Positions 17,288 to 27,289 of a stretch of DNA of 64,000 nt are shown one piece after another (position 1 is the first letter of the stretch; the number at the start of each line of letters is the position of its first letter). The translations under genes were made by a program, and so were the position numbers. The stretch is from Fuerstiella sp. (GTDB lineage Bacteria; Planctomycetota; Planctomycetia; Planctomycetales; Planctomycetaceae), in contig JAKVAY010000040.1 in the NCBI GenBank assembly GCA_022447185.1, positions 36,717-100,716 on the forward strand, given 5' to 3'. The notes under the pieces were generated by a model, which worked only from the letters and a program-made list of their open reading frames with translations, was not told where the DNA came from and did no database searches.

Positions 17288-20200
17288 CTAAGGAACTTTT
17301 TGCCAGTGTTCATCCAGTTTTTTGGCTGAAACATCAATCGCAGTGCCGAGTTTTGGTGAATATTGCTGCACCCGAAATTCCTCCAGCATCCAGCGGTAAT
17401 GTTCGAGCATTGGATTGTCGGCTAAATTCTCTGTCTGCTGTTTGATTCTTCGCTGCAGGCGTTCGGTGTAGGGAGCGAGTTCGGCACACAGCTGCAGTTC
17501 GGTCGCCAGACCTCCGGACAAGAGTCTCTGCAACCGATGACGAATACAGCCGAAATAACGCGGAAACTGCTTAAGCCACGCCCACGACGTTGTGGCCAGA
17601 AAATCAGCACTAACCAGCGAGTCCAGCTGCCGTTTCATTTCCCTGTGCAGAGATTCCCAGCCGGATGCTGACGATTCTTCCAGCAATCGTCGGGTACTGT
17701 GATAGTCCTCGAACAACGCTGGCAGAAATCGAACAAACTCAGCGGCCACAGCGCTCAATGCTTCACGGCCGTTTAATACACAATCGTCGAACTCCGATTT
17801 CGTCCGCGGAAGCTTTTTCCCGGACAGGTACGCACGTTCCACCATCAGCAACTGCAAATGTTCATGCAGTTGAATGCCACGAATCGAAGCCCCCAGCAGT
17901 TCAATACGGTGGAGATCTCCCAGATTGCGGATCCGCTTACGAATCAGTCGGGAGTCCAGAATCAGACACAGCCTGCGCAGGCCTCGCTTCAATACGGCCT
18001 GCGCCTGAGCCTGCGACTGGCACAGTGTCAACGACACAGAATCAGTATCATCATGAATGGCAGGCCATGCAGGCAACTCAATCCCGGCTCGCCGAACAGA
18101 CACACTCACCGGAATGTCTTCAAAGTCCCACGCCCGGAATCCATCACGGTGCCATTTTTCTTCCACCGCCGAGAGTTTCAAATCAGAAGAAGTGACTGAT
18201 GGCAACGTCTTCAGTTCGTCGCGAACCATTGTCAGGCTGCACCCCTCCAGTATCCGTTCGCCTGACCGGTCAACAACACGAATCAGCATTTGCAGATATT
18301 CCGGCAATTCGATGGTCTTCAATAATTCAGCAGAAATGACCTCACCACCGATTCGCGACAGGTGCCTGGCCGTTTGTTCCTCCAGAGCGCCATTGCCGAA
18401 GTCCAGCAAATCACAGATCTGTCTGACTGTATCCGGAACAGGAACAAACAGATGTCGAACACGTTTGGGCAGCCCACGAATGAGTGCCGTTACCTTTGAT
18501 TCCACCATGCCAGGCACCAGCCAGCTCATTTGGTCCTCCATTAACTGGGGCAGGGCGTCCACTGGAACGGTGACCGTCACACCATCCGCAGCCTGCCCTG
18601 GTTTCATTTGGTAGGACAGCGGCAGGCGAAGAGGGCCAGAGATCAATTCAGCCGGAAACTCATCACGGCTCAGGTCATGCTGCTGCCGGCTGACAAACTG
18701 ATCCAAAGACAGGAACAGTAATTCAGGGTCGATGGTACTGGCTGACTGATACCAGTCTTTGAGTCGTTCTCTGTTACTCACATCCGTCGGAATTTTGTCT
18801 GCATAAAATTTGAACAGAGATTCATCGCTGGGCACGAGATCGTTCTGACGGGTTTTCACCTGCAGCATCAGCAGCTCCTGCAGTACGTCAGCATTTTTTT
18901 TCAGAAAACGAAAATGCGAGGTCCAGGGAGGACGCGTCTCGTCGGGAGAATGTGGTCGCAGTTCACGGCCCGGTGTAAGTCGAGATCGAATGCCTGCGTC
19001 CAGCTGGTGCTCTTCTTCTGCAAACTGTGATTCGAGCTGTTCTACTGTTTCGCCGTACAACAGGCCAAGTTCAACCAGACCATGCTGAATGAGCAGTTCA
19101 CGAGATTTCAACGGATCATGTTTCGCAAGTGACACTCGGCGTCGAGGCACGATCGGCAGGCCCCACAGGCTGAGTTTTTCGAACGCCATGACGTTGCCGG
19201 ATTTCCCATTCCAGTGCGGATCAAGGAGTTCCCGTTTCAGCAGGTGTCCTGCAAGTGACTCCACCCATTCCGGCTGAATGCGAGCGATTGATCGCGCGTA
19301 CCGACGATTTGTTTCGATCAGCTCGCCGGCCACGAACCATTTCGGTGGTTTCTTTGCCAGTGATGATCCCGGCCACACTGCGAGTTTGCGACCGCCAGAC
19401 CCAGTGAACTCGCGTTCAGCTGTCTTCCACGCAATATTGTTCAGAAACCCGGTAATCAGCGAGCGATGAATCGCGATGAAGTCGTTGCGGCGATCGTTTT
19501 TCGGATGCAGACATGCGGCTCGCCTCAGTTGCCTGTCTCCACTGTCAGCGAGCAAATCTCTCAACTGTCGATGAACGTCGATCCACTCGCGCATTCTCAT
19601 CCACGACAGGAAGCTGCGCTGGCACCACTTTTTCAGCTGGCTGCCGGACAGTTTTTCCTTGTTTTCATGCCATGCATCCCACAAATTCAACCAGTTGAGA
19701 AAATCGCTGTCGGGATGATGAAATACGGCGTGAGCTTCGTCAGCCGCCTGCTGCTTGTCCAGAGGTCGCTCGCGCGGGTCCTGAATTTCAAGCGCTGAAG
19801 CGATGATCAGAATTTCCGGCGCAGCCTGCTCATCGATCGCCGCCAGAATCATTCGACTAATCCGTGGATCAACCGGCAGACCGGCCATCCTGGAACCGAT
19901 CTCTGTGAGTTCGATTCCCTGGTCGCCCGATCGAATCGCACCCAATTCCTCCAGGGTTCGATACCCATCTCTAATCGTCGTGGGACGTGGAGGATCCAGA
20001 AACGGAAAGTCTTGAAGATTTCCAAGCTTGAGATGCAGTGTTCGAAGAATCACTGCAGCCAGATTCGTCCGCTGAATCTCCGGCTGGGTAAACTCATCAC
20101 GTTGATCGAAATCCTCTTCCGAGTAGAGACGGATACAAACCCCGGGTCCAATTCGTCCGCAGCGACCGGCTCGCTGACGCGCTGATGCCCGTGACACCGG

Positions 20201-21385
20201 TTCGATCGGCAAACGCTGAATTCGTGAGCGGGCTGAATACCGGCTGATTCGAGCGGTTCCCGTATCAACAACAGCATGGATACCCGGCACCGTAACGGAC
20301 GATTCAGCCACATTCGTAGCGAGCACAATCCGGCGATGTTGGTAAGATCGAAAGACGCGAGCCTGTTCCGCCATCGACAAACGTCCGTACAGCGGAACAA
20401 TCTGAGTGGACCGATCTGTCGTGTCGCCTGGCCAGTTTCGACCACTGAGACGTCTGGCTGCTTCACGAATGTCTCGCTCTGTCGGCAGAAATACCAGGAC
20501 ATGCCCATGAGTTTCACCGGCCAGTTCGTCCACCGCACTTGTGACACCGTCTAACCAGTCTCTCTCAGCAGACCCGACATCCGTTTCATCTGACGACAAT
20601 GGCTGATAACGCACTTCCACCGGCCATGTACGACCCTCAACCAGCAACACCGGCACGTTGCGCTCATTCGTAGCGAAGAATCCGGCGAATCGTTCCGCGT
20701 CAATTGTTGCGGATGTGATAATCACGCGCAGCTCGGGACGTTTGGGCAGCAGACGTTGCAGGTAACCAAGAAGAAAATCGATATTCAGCGACCGCTCGTG
20801 AGCTTCATCGACAATGATCGTATCGTACTGACTCAGAAACCGATCCGATTGTGTTTCCGCAAGCATGATTCCGTCTGTCATCACTCGAATCAGCGTTGCA
20901 GGACCGGAAGCGTCATTGAAGCGAATTCGATACCCGACCTGTTGTCCTGGTCGGCAACCAAGTTCTTCAGCCAGTCGAGCGGCAATCGACCGTGCGGCAA
21001 TACGGCGAGGCTGAGTGTGGCCAATCGTTCCCGCCGTACCTCGGCCAAGTTCGAGTGCAATCTTTGGCAGTTGTGTGGACTTGCCGGAGCCTGTTTCTCC
21101 ACAAACAACGACGACCTGGTGATCTCGAATCGCTTCTGAAATCTCATTGCGACGCGCAACAACGGGAAGGTCATCGGGCCAGGTAAGTCGGGGAACCGAC
21201 TGGACCCGCCGTTTGCGAAGTTCACAGGATTGTTTGAGGCGTTGCTGAAATTTTCGCAGATTCCGATCGAATGGGCGTCTCTGTCGCTGTGCTCGCTCCA
21301 TCGACCTCAGCAGCCGTTGCAGACCAAATTGATCAGCCAGCATCGCATGACTAATCTCATCGTGGTATTCGTGGAGTGACGACAT
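17288..21385 (-). CDS. hrpA: ATP-dependent RNA helicase HrpA (DEAH box)
   Basis: About 1365 residues from the ATG at 21385 (a TTG at 21412 would add nine). Helicase motifs occur in order: GETGSGKSTQLPK (I), TQPRRIAARSIA (Ia), VDEAHERSLNIDF (II, DEAH), ITSATID (III), LPTERDIREAARRL (IV), TNVAESSVTVPGI (V) and SARQRAGRCGRIGPG (VI). The helicase-associated HA2 and OB domains follow, then the long C-terminal DUF3418 region seen in HrpA, giving the expected ~1300 residues. HrpA remodels RNA and, in E. coli, has been linked to mRNA processing and rescue of stalled ribosomes. It stands alone between the acyltransferase gene and a 730-bp gap. The assignment is firm. Confidence 0.95.
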   Translation of the reverse strand: MSSLHEYHDEISHAMLADQFGLQRLLRSMERAQRQRRPFDRNLRKFQQRLKQSCELRKRRVQSVPRLTWPDDLPVVARRNEISEAIRDHQVVVVCGETGSGKSTQLPKIALELGRGTAGTIGHTQPRRIAARSIAARLAEELGCRPGQQVGYRIRFNDASGPATLIRVMTDGIMLAETQSDRFLSQYDTIIVDEAHERSLNIDFLLGYLQRLLPKRPELRVIITSATIDAERFAGFFATNERNVPVLLVEGRTWPVEVRYQPLSSDETDVGSAERDWLDGVTSAVDELAGETHGHVLVFLPTERDIREAARRLSGRNWPGDTTDRSTQIVPLYGRLSMAEQARVFRSYQHRRIVLATNVAESSVTVPGIHAVVDTGTARISRYSARSRIQRLPIEPVSRASARQRAGRCGRIGPGVCIRLYSEEDFDQRDEFTQPEIQRTNLAAVILRTLHLKLGNLQDFPFLDPPRPTTIRDGYRTLEELGAIRSGDQGIELTEIGSRMAGLPVDPRISRMILAAIDEQAAPEILIIASALEIQDPRERPLDKQQAADEAHAVFHHPDSDFLNWLNLWDAWHENKEKLSGSQLKKWCQRSFLSWMRMREWIDVHRQLRDLLADSGDRQLRRAACLHPKNDRRNDFIAIHRSLITGFLNNIAWKTAEREFTGSGGRKLAVWPGSSLAKKPPKWFVAGELIETNRRYARSIARIQPEWVESLAGHLLKRELLDPHWNGKSGNVMAFEKLSLWGLPIVPRRRVSLAKHDPLKSRELLIQHGLVELGLLYGETVEQLESQFAEEEHQLDAGIRSRLTPGRELRPHSPDETRPPWTSHFRFLKKNADVLQELLMLQVKTRQNDLVPSDESLFKFYADKIPTDVSNRERLKDWYQSASTIDPELLFLSLDQFVSRQQHDLSRDEFPAELISGPLRLPLSYQMKPGQAADGVTVTVPVDALPQLMEDQMSWLVPGMVESKVTALIRGLPKRVRHLFVPVPDTVRQICDLLDFGNGALEEQTARHLSRIGGEVISAELLKTIELPEYLQMLIRVVDRSGERILEGCSLTMVRDELKTLPSVTSSDLKLSAVEEKWHRDGFRAWDFEDIPVSVSVRRAGIELPAWPAIHDDTDSVSLTLCQSQAQAQAVLKRGLRRLCLILDSRLIRKRIRNLGDLHRIELLGASIRGIQLHEHLQLLMVERAYLSGKKLPRTKSEFDDCVLNGREALSAVAAEFVRFLPALFEDYHSTRRLLEESSASGWESLHREMKRQLDSLVSADFLATTSWAWLKQFPRYFGCIRHRLQRLLSGGLATELQLCAELAPYTERLQRRIKQQTENLADNPMLEHYRWMLEEFRVQQYSPKLGTAIDVSAKKLDEHWQKVP

Positions 21386-22118
21386 ATCTCTGAGTGGGGA
21401 TTCGTTGTTCAACTGCGGCAGTAGACGGGGCCATACGGAGCGCTAACCATCACCGATGATCCAGTCCAGTCACGACACTAAATATGGTGTACGTATCATT
21501 CCGACTACGTTTTGAGATCAATCTGCATTGTCGAAAAGTCTGTCTGCAATTTCGAGGTTACGATGATTCTTCGTGGTGTCACGCTGATTCTCCTGCATTG
21601 GATCCCGCAAAAGAATCATCCTTGATGAGCCACGAATGCCGCAATGTTGTTAATCCAACCGGCTTCGGACAGTTTACGAATAAATCCGGTGGGGTCAGGC
21701 TGCTGTTTGGCGTGATTCACACCAATTGACGGGGCCGGTATGTCCGGGAATCATCGCCATGTCCTGTGAAGGACCGCCATCGCAATACTTTGCTGGTCAT
21801 AACTGACCTCGAATCGAAGACAGGATCCGTGAAGCTTGACAGCTTCACACGCATTGAGGATCAACAAAGTGCGGGCCCCTGCTTTTACTGTATCGGGCTG
21901 CGAAATTCTGGTCGATGTTGTGATTCATATGCGTGTTCGCGAACGACTGCGCGGGAAGCAGTGGCAATAAACATCAAAACACCAACACAAGAACAGAAGA
22001 GCGACACTCGCTCTGGTGCATCGTCATAGCCGGATTTTGGAAATCCCTGGTCGTAAAACTTCGTGTTTGCTGTTCATCTGAAGTCTCACGACTTCAGATC
22101 CTTAGACTTGACAAAACA
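21386..22118. other. Gene-free region with two strong hairpins
   Basis: About 730 bp between the end of the TPR lipoprotein gene and the start of hrpA, both on the minus strand. No open frame has a convincing start or family feature. Two near-ideal hairpins stand out: 21829-21848 (8-bp stem GTGAAGCT/AGCTTCAC, loop TGAC) and 22076-22099 (10-bp stem, loop TCAC), which share the same loop pattern. The region could hold a small RNA or simply terminators and the hrpA promoter. Confidence 0.45.
22076..22099 (-). terminator. Hairpin downstream of the TPR lipoprotein gene
   Basis: A perfect 10-bp stem ATCTGAAGTC (22076-22085) pairs with GACTTCAGAT (22090-22099) around loop TCAC, 20 bp beyond the stop of the minus-strand TPR gene. 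The position fits a terminator, but no clear T tract follows on the minus strand, so it may act as a 3'-end stabiliser or processing element instead. Confidence 0.45.
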
Positions 22119-23285
22119 CTAACGGCGCCAGTCCGGTGGTTCCGTGGCTGAGGACTGCCTGTAGTCCATTGTATGCACGGCAGTCCGACTTCGCGGCTGC
22201 TCGGACCAACTGGCTGGACCCGACCATGGCGGAGGTGACGTACGTTCATTCGCTGGCACACGGTGCACCACAGCATTGATATTCGTTGTCGGGGTGTACG
22301 TGGCAGCATCAGATGGCGGCACCTCAGCCCGCAACGTTGCCGAAGCTGGCCAGCTTCGCGTCGTTACTGCAGGCTGAGCCGGAATTCGCTGCCGACTTTC
22401 TGCACGAAAGTCAGCGGGAGGCCCCGACGGCCCGAATGCAGCGCGAATTTCAGTGGTGTCAAAGGACGGTTTCCTGCTGACGGAAGCGGCTGCGATCTCT
22501 GCCCCGACAGATGATGGTCCAACAGCCAGAGCAGCATCCAGTTCTGCCAGCAGTTCGCTGGCTTTTTGCCGTGTGCGTTTGTCAGGATGTGAATCCATGG
22601 TACGTTCGAGCCACGGCAGTGCCTCCGCTGATCGCCCCCGTTCGTGCAGGATGAACCCAATGTTGTAATATGCGGCTGAATCACCAACCGCAAATTTTAA
22701 CTGTGGAAGTGCTTGCTCCATACGATCAGCACTGGCAAGTGCAAGACCCAGTTCATAACGGACAGTCTGATCCTCCGGAGCAAGATCGACGGCTTTCGAA
22801 AAGGCCTGAATCGACTGATCCCATTTTTCACGCTCGTTATACGTTCGTCCGAGTTCCAACATAACCGTTGGATCTTTGGGGTGTTTTTCCTGAGCTGCCA
22901 TCAAAATCTCTCGGCACTGTTCGAATCGACCTGTCTCACGTTCAATGCGGGCGATGCCCAGTCTTGCTGCCAGACAATCCGGATTTGCTGTCAGAACCTC
23001 CTGATATCGAATCTTCGCTTCGGCATACTGCCCCATGTCTTCTTTCCAGCGAGCAAAGGCCAGGTTGGTTGATTCCGGGTTCTTCAGTCCCTTGCTGGTC
23101 AGTCCACCACGAGACTTCTTAAACCCCTTGGACAATGCTGATTCATCCAAAACCAGGGTGTCATTCACAGGATCTGACATTGATCGGTTAAACCAGCTGG
23201 CCAGTCCATCCCATGGACTCATGCCTGCACAGCCAGTCACCATTGAACAAACCAGAAGTCCAATGAAGAGCTTGACGCGTATCAT
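22119..23285 (-). CDS. TPR-repeat lipoprotein
   Basis: The start at 23285 is preceded by AAGGAT at good spacing; an upstream start would add ten residues. Residues 1-20 form a lipoprotein signal with the lipobox-like VTGC ahead of AGMSPWDG, so the protein is probably lipid-anchored. Tetratricopeptide repeats occupy about 65-240 (for example WEKWDQSIQAFSKAVDLAPED and YYNIGFILHERGRSAEALPWL), typical of protein-protein scaffolds. The last ~110 residues are rich in Pro, Ser and Thr and look disordered. Similar TPR lipoproteins assist secretion or envelope assembly, but no partner gene adjoins it. It is divergently oriented to the nuclease gene. Confidence 0.82.
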   Translation of the reverse strand: MIRVKLFIGLLVCSMVTGCAGMSPWDGLASWFNRSMSDPVNDTLVLDESALSKGFKKSRGGLTSKGLKNPESTNLAFARWKEDMGQYAEAKIRYQEVLTANPDCLAARLGIARIERETGRFEQCREILMAAQEKHPKDPTVMLELGRTYNEREKWDQSIQAFSKAVDLAPEDQTVRYELGLALASADRMEQALPQLKFAVGDSAAYYNIGFILHERGRSAEALPWLERTMDSHPDKRTRQKASELLAELDAALAVGPSSVGAEIAAASVSRKPSFDTTEIRAAFGPSGPPADFRAESRQRIPAQPAVTTRSWPASATLRAEVPPSDAATYTPTTNINAVVHRVPANERTSPPPWSGPASWSEQPRSRTAVHTMDYRQSSATEPPDWRR

Positions 23286-23531
23286 GGTTGTGATCCTTGT
23301 GTCGACATTGGCCAATCCGGATGACGGTTCTCAGGATCGCTGATGTCCCGGAATACAGACCATGTCTACTCAAGAATCGTCGATATCGTGTTGTTGCCGG
23401 AGTAGAATCTACCGGCTGTGCGGAAATTAAGGCGAGAGTGTGTTGTCCGATCTTTGAGTGATATAACACGTCAGAAGGAATCGGCAAAATCCGCTGGTGA
23501 CTGCGAATCAGGAAAGGTGTCAGGTTCACAC

Positions 23532-24041
23532 GTGACACGTCCGTTCAGAAAACCCAGTCCGACAGTGCTTGCCATGGCAATTCTGGTCGGATTGCTGATC
23601 TGCAGGCTTCCGAACGCTGTCGACAACGAATTCGACATCGTGCAGTCATCAATGGTTCAAATCGCGCATGTGATTGACGGTGACACGGTAGAACTGAAGG
23701 ACGGTCGCAGAGTCCGGTTACTGGGAGTCGACTCTCCTGAACTGGGCTACAATGACGATCCGGAAGAAAACGGAGCAACAGAATCATTGGAATGGCTCCG
23801 CCACCGAATCGAAGGAGCAGACGTCAAGCTGCGTTACGGACCGGAACGACTTGACCGCTACGGACGCACTTTGGCGTGGATCTACCTGCAAAATGGAGCG
23901 TTGATTAATAAAGAATTGCTGGAAACAGGCCATGCTCGGCTGGTCACAGGATTTGGACTGCCCGCCGACCTTTCCGCCGAACTCCATCAGGCTGCTGCAC
24001 GAGCACGGGTAAGAAATCGAGGCATCTGGAGTGATCGGTAG
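23532..24041 (+). CDS. Thermonuclease-like (SNase) nuclease with N-terminal membrane anchor
   Basis: Staphylococcal-nuclease-fold protein. The core starts at VIDGDTVELKDGRRVRLLGVDSPE, which carries the Arg and the Asp/Glu of the calcium-dependent active site. LDRYGRTLAWIYL supplies the second catalytic Arg region, and the fold ends at VRNRGIWSD. A hydrophobic helix (TVLAMAILVGLLICRL) near the N-terminus is a signal peptide or anchor, placing the enzyme outside the cytoplasm. The start used is the GTG at 23532; a GTG at 23518 or 23418 is possible, and none has a perfect ribosome-binding site. Such enzymes hydrolyse DNA and RNA, for example for nutrient recycling or defence. It stands alone, divergent from the TPR lipoprotein. 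Confidence 0.85.
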   Translation: MTRPFRKPSPTVLAMAILVGLLICRLPNAVDNEFDIVQSSMVQIAHVIDGDTVELKDGRRVRLLGVDSPELGYNDDPEENGATESLEWLRHRIEGADVKLRYGPERLDRYGRTLAWIYLQNGALINKELLETGHARLVTGFGLPADLSAELHQAAARARVRNRGIWSDR

Positions 24042-24515
24042 TTGCAGACGCGTTTTTACAGATCGTCTGCATCTGATAGTGATACTGCGAGGGCCCTGGT
24101 TTTAATTTTGCTGACTGACTCCATCCTCTGACTGATTCACCGGAATGATGCAGAAGCGCTGACCGCTTAACTGCAACGTCTGCCAGTTTTCGGGCATGCA
24201 ACCGCATCGCTGGAACGACGGCTGGTTTGACGGCGCGAGTCAACCTTTGAGGGACGCTGGCATTGTCGGTACTGGTCGAAACGACATCGACGGTGTGTGA
24301 TCCAGGATCTCACTGCGTCTTTCTCAGCGTATCTATTGATACTTGTTATGAAGACGGTCAGATCCGAGTCCGCTCGCAGTGCGAGTCGGTACAGAGAATT
24401 GACATGAACCGCACGTTATGACAAACCTGACGACGGCATCCTTACATTCGGGGACAACAGTCAACCTCTTTTGGAGTTTCACTCAATTCTTATCTAGAGA
24501 CGCATCGGCAACCTC
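24042..24515. other. Gene-free convergent region
   Basis: About 470 bp between the 3' ends of the nuclease gene (plus) and the first beta-propeller gene (minus). No supported gene. A hairpin TGCAGACG (24043-24050)/CGTCTGCA (24064-24071) directly after the nuclease stop is a possible terminator; nothing else is recognised. Confidence 0.4.
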
Positions 24516-25754
24516 TCACTTCCCGATGCAGTACAGATGTTCCTCGGTACGAACGAAAAGTGAATTTCCAGCGGCAGCGGGACTGGCCATGAGCCTCTCA
24601 CCACCAAGCGAACTGGTTCCAAGGATTTCGTATTTGCGTGCCGCCCGGACAACGGTGCAGGCTGAATCTTCGTTGAAGAAGTAGATGCTGCCGTTGGCCT
24701 GAAGCAGGGACGCAGAATAGTCACCCTTGAGCCGATTTTTCCAGACGACAGTACCCGTCCTGGACTCAAGACAGGTGGCGATTCCATCCTGGTTCACCAC
24801 AAAGATCAGGTCACCGCTCACAAGAGGAGATGATCTCGCCGACATTCCCTTCGTCTGCTTCCAGGCAATGTGGCTTTCAGTGACATCTCCTTTTCCATCC
24901 AGACGTACAGCCCAGAGCTCGGGGTGGTCGTGGTCCATGATCACGTATGTCATACCGTGCCCGAAAACCGGACGAGGAGCGATCGACCAGCCCCGGTGCC
25001 TGACCTTCCAGAGTTCGTTTCCAGTGTCCGGATCGTAGGAGATCACAACCTTGGCGGCAGGACTGACAAGCTGGATGCTGTCTTTCCAGGGGATGAGAGT
25101 GGGGGTGCAATAGGATTTGCGCTGGTTGGGCCGAACGTTGCTGTAGTCGGCGGAACGGGTGGTTTTCCAGACGTCTTTTCCAGTGGCCTTATCGAGAGCA
25201 ATCACGTACTGGACATCCCTGCCATCCACATTGATGAGAACCAGATTGCCTGATAGAGCAATGGAGCCGCCCGGTCCGGCACCTGCCTCGTGGTCACAGT
25301 TCAGGTCGCGCCGGGTCCAGATAGTTCGACCCGTTGAAGTGTCGAGGCATGCTGTTCCGTAGGTGCCGTAATGAAGGTAAATTCTGTTGTTCTCGATGGC
25401 TGGAGTGGGTGAGGCATAGGAATTAATCGCAGCGACGGGTTGAGGATTTTTCACATCAAAAACAGGAAGGTCGTGAATAATCTCTCCCGTCTGCCGGTCG
25501 AGACAGATGGCAAAGAGCTTGCGCCCGTTTTTAAGGGCTGTGGTCAGCCATACCTGATTCTCCCAGATCACCGGAGACGACCAACCGAGGTCGTGGATCT
25601 TCGTTTTCCAGGCGATATTGGTTTTTGAATTCCAGTTCAGGGGCAGGTGACCTCGAGCGTGGCCATCCGCAGTCGGTCCGCGAAACTGCGACCAGTTGTC
25701 CTGAGCCATCAGCGATGCATTCAGAGTGATCAGCAGCGTCAAGATCATTCGCAT
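24516..25754 (-). CDS. PQQ-binding-like beta-propeller repeat protein (copy 1)
   Basis: A 412-residue exported protein with signal peptide at 1-17 (MILTLLITLNASLMAQ). It has repeated strands of a quinoprotein-type beta-propeller: DNWSQFRGPTADGHARG at the N-terminus, IAWKTKIHDLGWSSPVIW, CLDTSTGRTIWTR, ALDKATGKDVWKTTR, YDPDTGNELWKVR and CLESRTGTVVWKNRL, ending in RTEEHLYCIGK. In planctomycetes this family is very common and usually does not carry the PQQ-dehydrogenase active site; it probably acts as a periplasmic binding or scaffold protein. A homologous gene lies 263 bp upstream on the same strand. The function is unknown beyond the fold. Confidence 0.9.
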   Translation of the reverse strand: MRMILTLLITLNASLMAQDNWSQFRGPTADGHARGHLPLNWNSKTNIAWKTKIHDLGWSSPVIWENQVWLTTALKNGRKLFAICLDRQTGEIIHDLPVFDVKNPQPVAAINSYASPTPAIENNRIYLHYGTYGTACLDTSTGRTIWTRRDLNCDHEAGAGPGGSIALSGNLVLINVDGRDVQYVIALDKATGKDVWKTTRSADYSNVRPNQRKSYCTPTLIPWKDSIQLVSPAAKVVISYDPDTGNELWKVRHRGWSIAPRPVFGHGMTYVIMDHDHPELWAVRLDGKGDVTESHIAWKQTKGMSARSSPLVSGDLIFVVNQDGIATCLESRTGTVVWKNRLKGDYSASLLQANGSIYFFNEDSACTVVRAARKYEILGTSSLGGERLMASPAAAGNSLFVRTEEHLYCIGK

Positions 25755-26017
25755 TTTGTATTTCCTGGTGCAGGCATGGTCTGAATGTGAATCCTTATAC
25801 GCAGGGATTCTAATTCGAACGGAAAGAACTGTCGGCCCTCCATTGTTTTTTCGATGTCGATGAAGGCTACCTTCTCACTCTACTAAAATATTTGATGTAG
25901 CGACTTACCAGGCCAGGTGTCTGCCGAGGGCAGACTGGTCGTTTCCGACTTGAGTGGAATCTAATACAAGGGCGGGGCTAGTTGGTGCCGATACGAACTG
26001 TCACCGCATCAGTAACT

Positions 26018-27289
26018 TCATTGTCGATTCCCGATGCAGTACAGGTGTTTCCAGGTTCGAATGAAGAATTGACCATCCGACGCAGCCAGGGACGATTTCA
26101 TCTCTTCGTCAATCCGATTGTGGGCAATTTGCCTGAGGTCAGTGTCGGCACTGAGGACGAAGACGTTACCGTCGGTATTGCTGAAATAAAGCCGGTCCGC
26201 ACCCAAAACGATCGACCCCCACAGACGCCCTCCCAGACGTCGTCTCGAAACTACTTCACCCGTCCTGGCATCAAGACACCTGGCAATTCCCGATGCATCG
26301 GCCACATACAGGAATCCGCTGCGACAGACACCAGAGCCAATGCGCCGCTGGTTACCTCGATCTTCCCACAAACGATGTGTTCCGGTCACATCACCACGTC
26401 CGCCAGTCCGCACCGCCAGAATTCCGCCAGGCACCCCACCTAATCCGAAGACAATTCCGTCGCCCGCCGAAGGCATCGCATGAATGGCAGGGCCTAATCC
26501 CGCACAGCGCCAGAGGAGATTCCCGTTAAGAGGATCGAATGCTTTCAATTCATCAGGTAGCGTCAGGACCATTTCGTCGCGGTCGCCAACCGAAACGATA
26601 AGCGGAACGCTGTAAGAACCAAACATCCCGTGATTCTTTGCTCGCTCCGGATGGTCCCACACTGTGCGGCCCGTGCGCTTATCCACAGCAATAATGTGAG
26701 TCGGTTCACCGGGGCCTCGGTAGACAATCAAAAGATCCTGATAGAGGACACACGTCGTGGCCAGACCAAACTCGTGCGCGAGCGTTCCCGGGGCGCGGTG
26801 CCAGACCAGTTCGCCGTTAAAGTTACAGGCAATGATTCCTGCCGAACCAAAACTGGCATAAACCCTTTCTCCATCGGTCGTGGGTGACGCTGAGCAAAAA
26901 GGATTGTCCGGATGCGATGTTTCTTCCTCCGAATAAGGAACACGATATCTCCAAAGTTCTGCACCCGTCTCGCGATCAAAACACAACAGCGTACGGATCT
27001 TTCCGTTATTGATCGGACAGGTCACAAACACTCGACTATCCCACACAATCGGAGTCGAATTGCCGGCGGCGGGCAGCGGCACTCTCCACGAGATGTTTTG
27101 AGTCGAACTCCAACGGACAGGAAGTGACTGCTCCGATGCAATACCGTCTCCTCTGCGCCCTCTCCATGCCGGCCAGTTCGCAGCAGACACATTCGTCGCG
27201 AAAGCCAGCACAACAATCCAGCAGAGCGTCTGACGACGACGGCCTGTCCGATCGTAAAGCGATGAACTTGAGCTGGTCACAGGACTCAC
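26018..27289 (-). CDS. PQQ-binding-like beta-propeller repeat protein (copy 2)
   Basis: A 423-residue homologue of the next gene downstream. A hydrophobic N-terminal stretch (about 15-35, with LCWIVVLAFATNVSA) is a probable signal peptide and is followed by WPAWRGRRGDGIASE, the usual first propeller strand. Repeats include ISWRVPLPAAGNSTPIVWDS, CFDRETGAELWRYRV, AVDKRTGRTVWDHPER, AFDPLNGNLLWRC and CLDARTGEVVSRRRLGG, ending in RTWKHLYCIGNRQ. Signs of a redox cofactor site are absent. The pair is probably an old tandem duplication. Each gene appears to have its own upstream region (263 bp between them), so co-transcription is uncertain. Confidence 0.88.
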   Translation of the reverse strand: MSPVTSSSSSLYDRTGRRRQTLCWIVVLAFATNVSAANWPAWRGRRGDGIASEQSLPVRWSSTQNISWRVPLPAAGNSTPIVWDSRVFVTCPINNGKIRTLLCFDRETGAELWRYRVPYSEEETSHPDNPFCSASPTTDGERVYASFGSAGIIACNFNGELVWHRAPGTLAHEFGLATTCVLYQDLLIVYRGPGEPTHIIAVDKRTGRTVWDHPERAKNHGMFGSYSVPLIVSVGDRDEMVLTLPDELKAFDPLNGNLLWRCAGLGPAIHAMPSAGDGIVFGLGGVPGGILAVRTGGRGDVTGTHRLWEDRGNQRRIGSGVCRSGFLYVADASGIARCLDARTGEVVSRRRLGGRLWGSIVLGADRLYFSNTDGNVFVLSADTDLRQIAHNRIDEEMKSSLAASDGQFFIRTWKHLYCIGNRQ

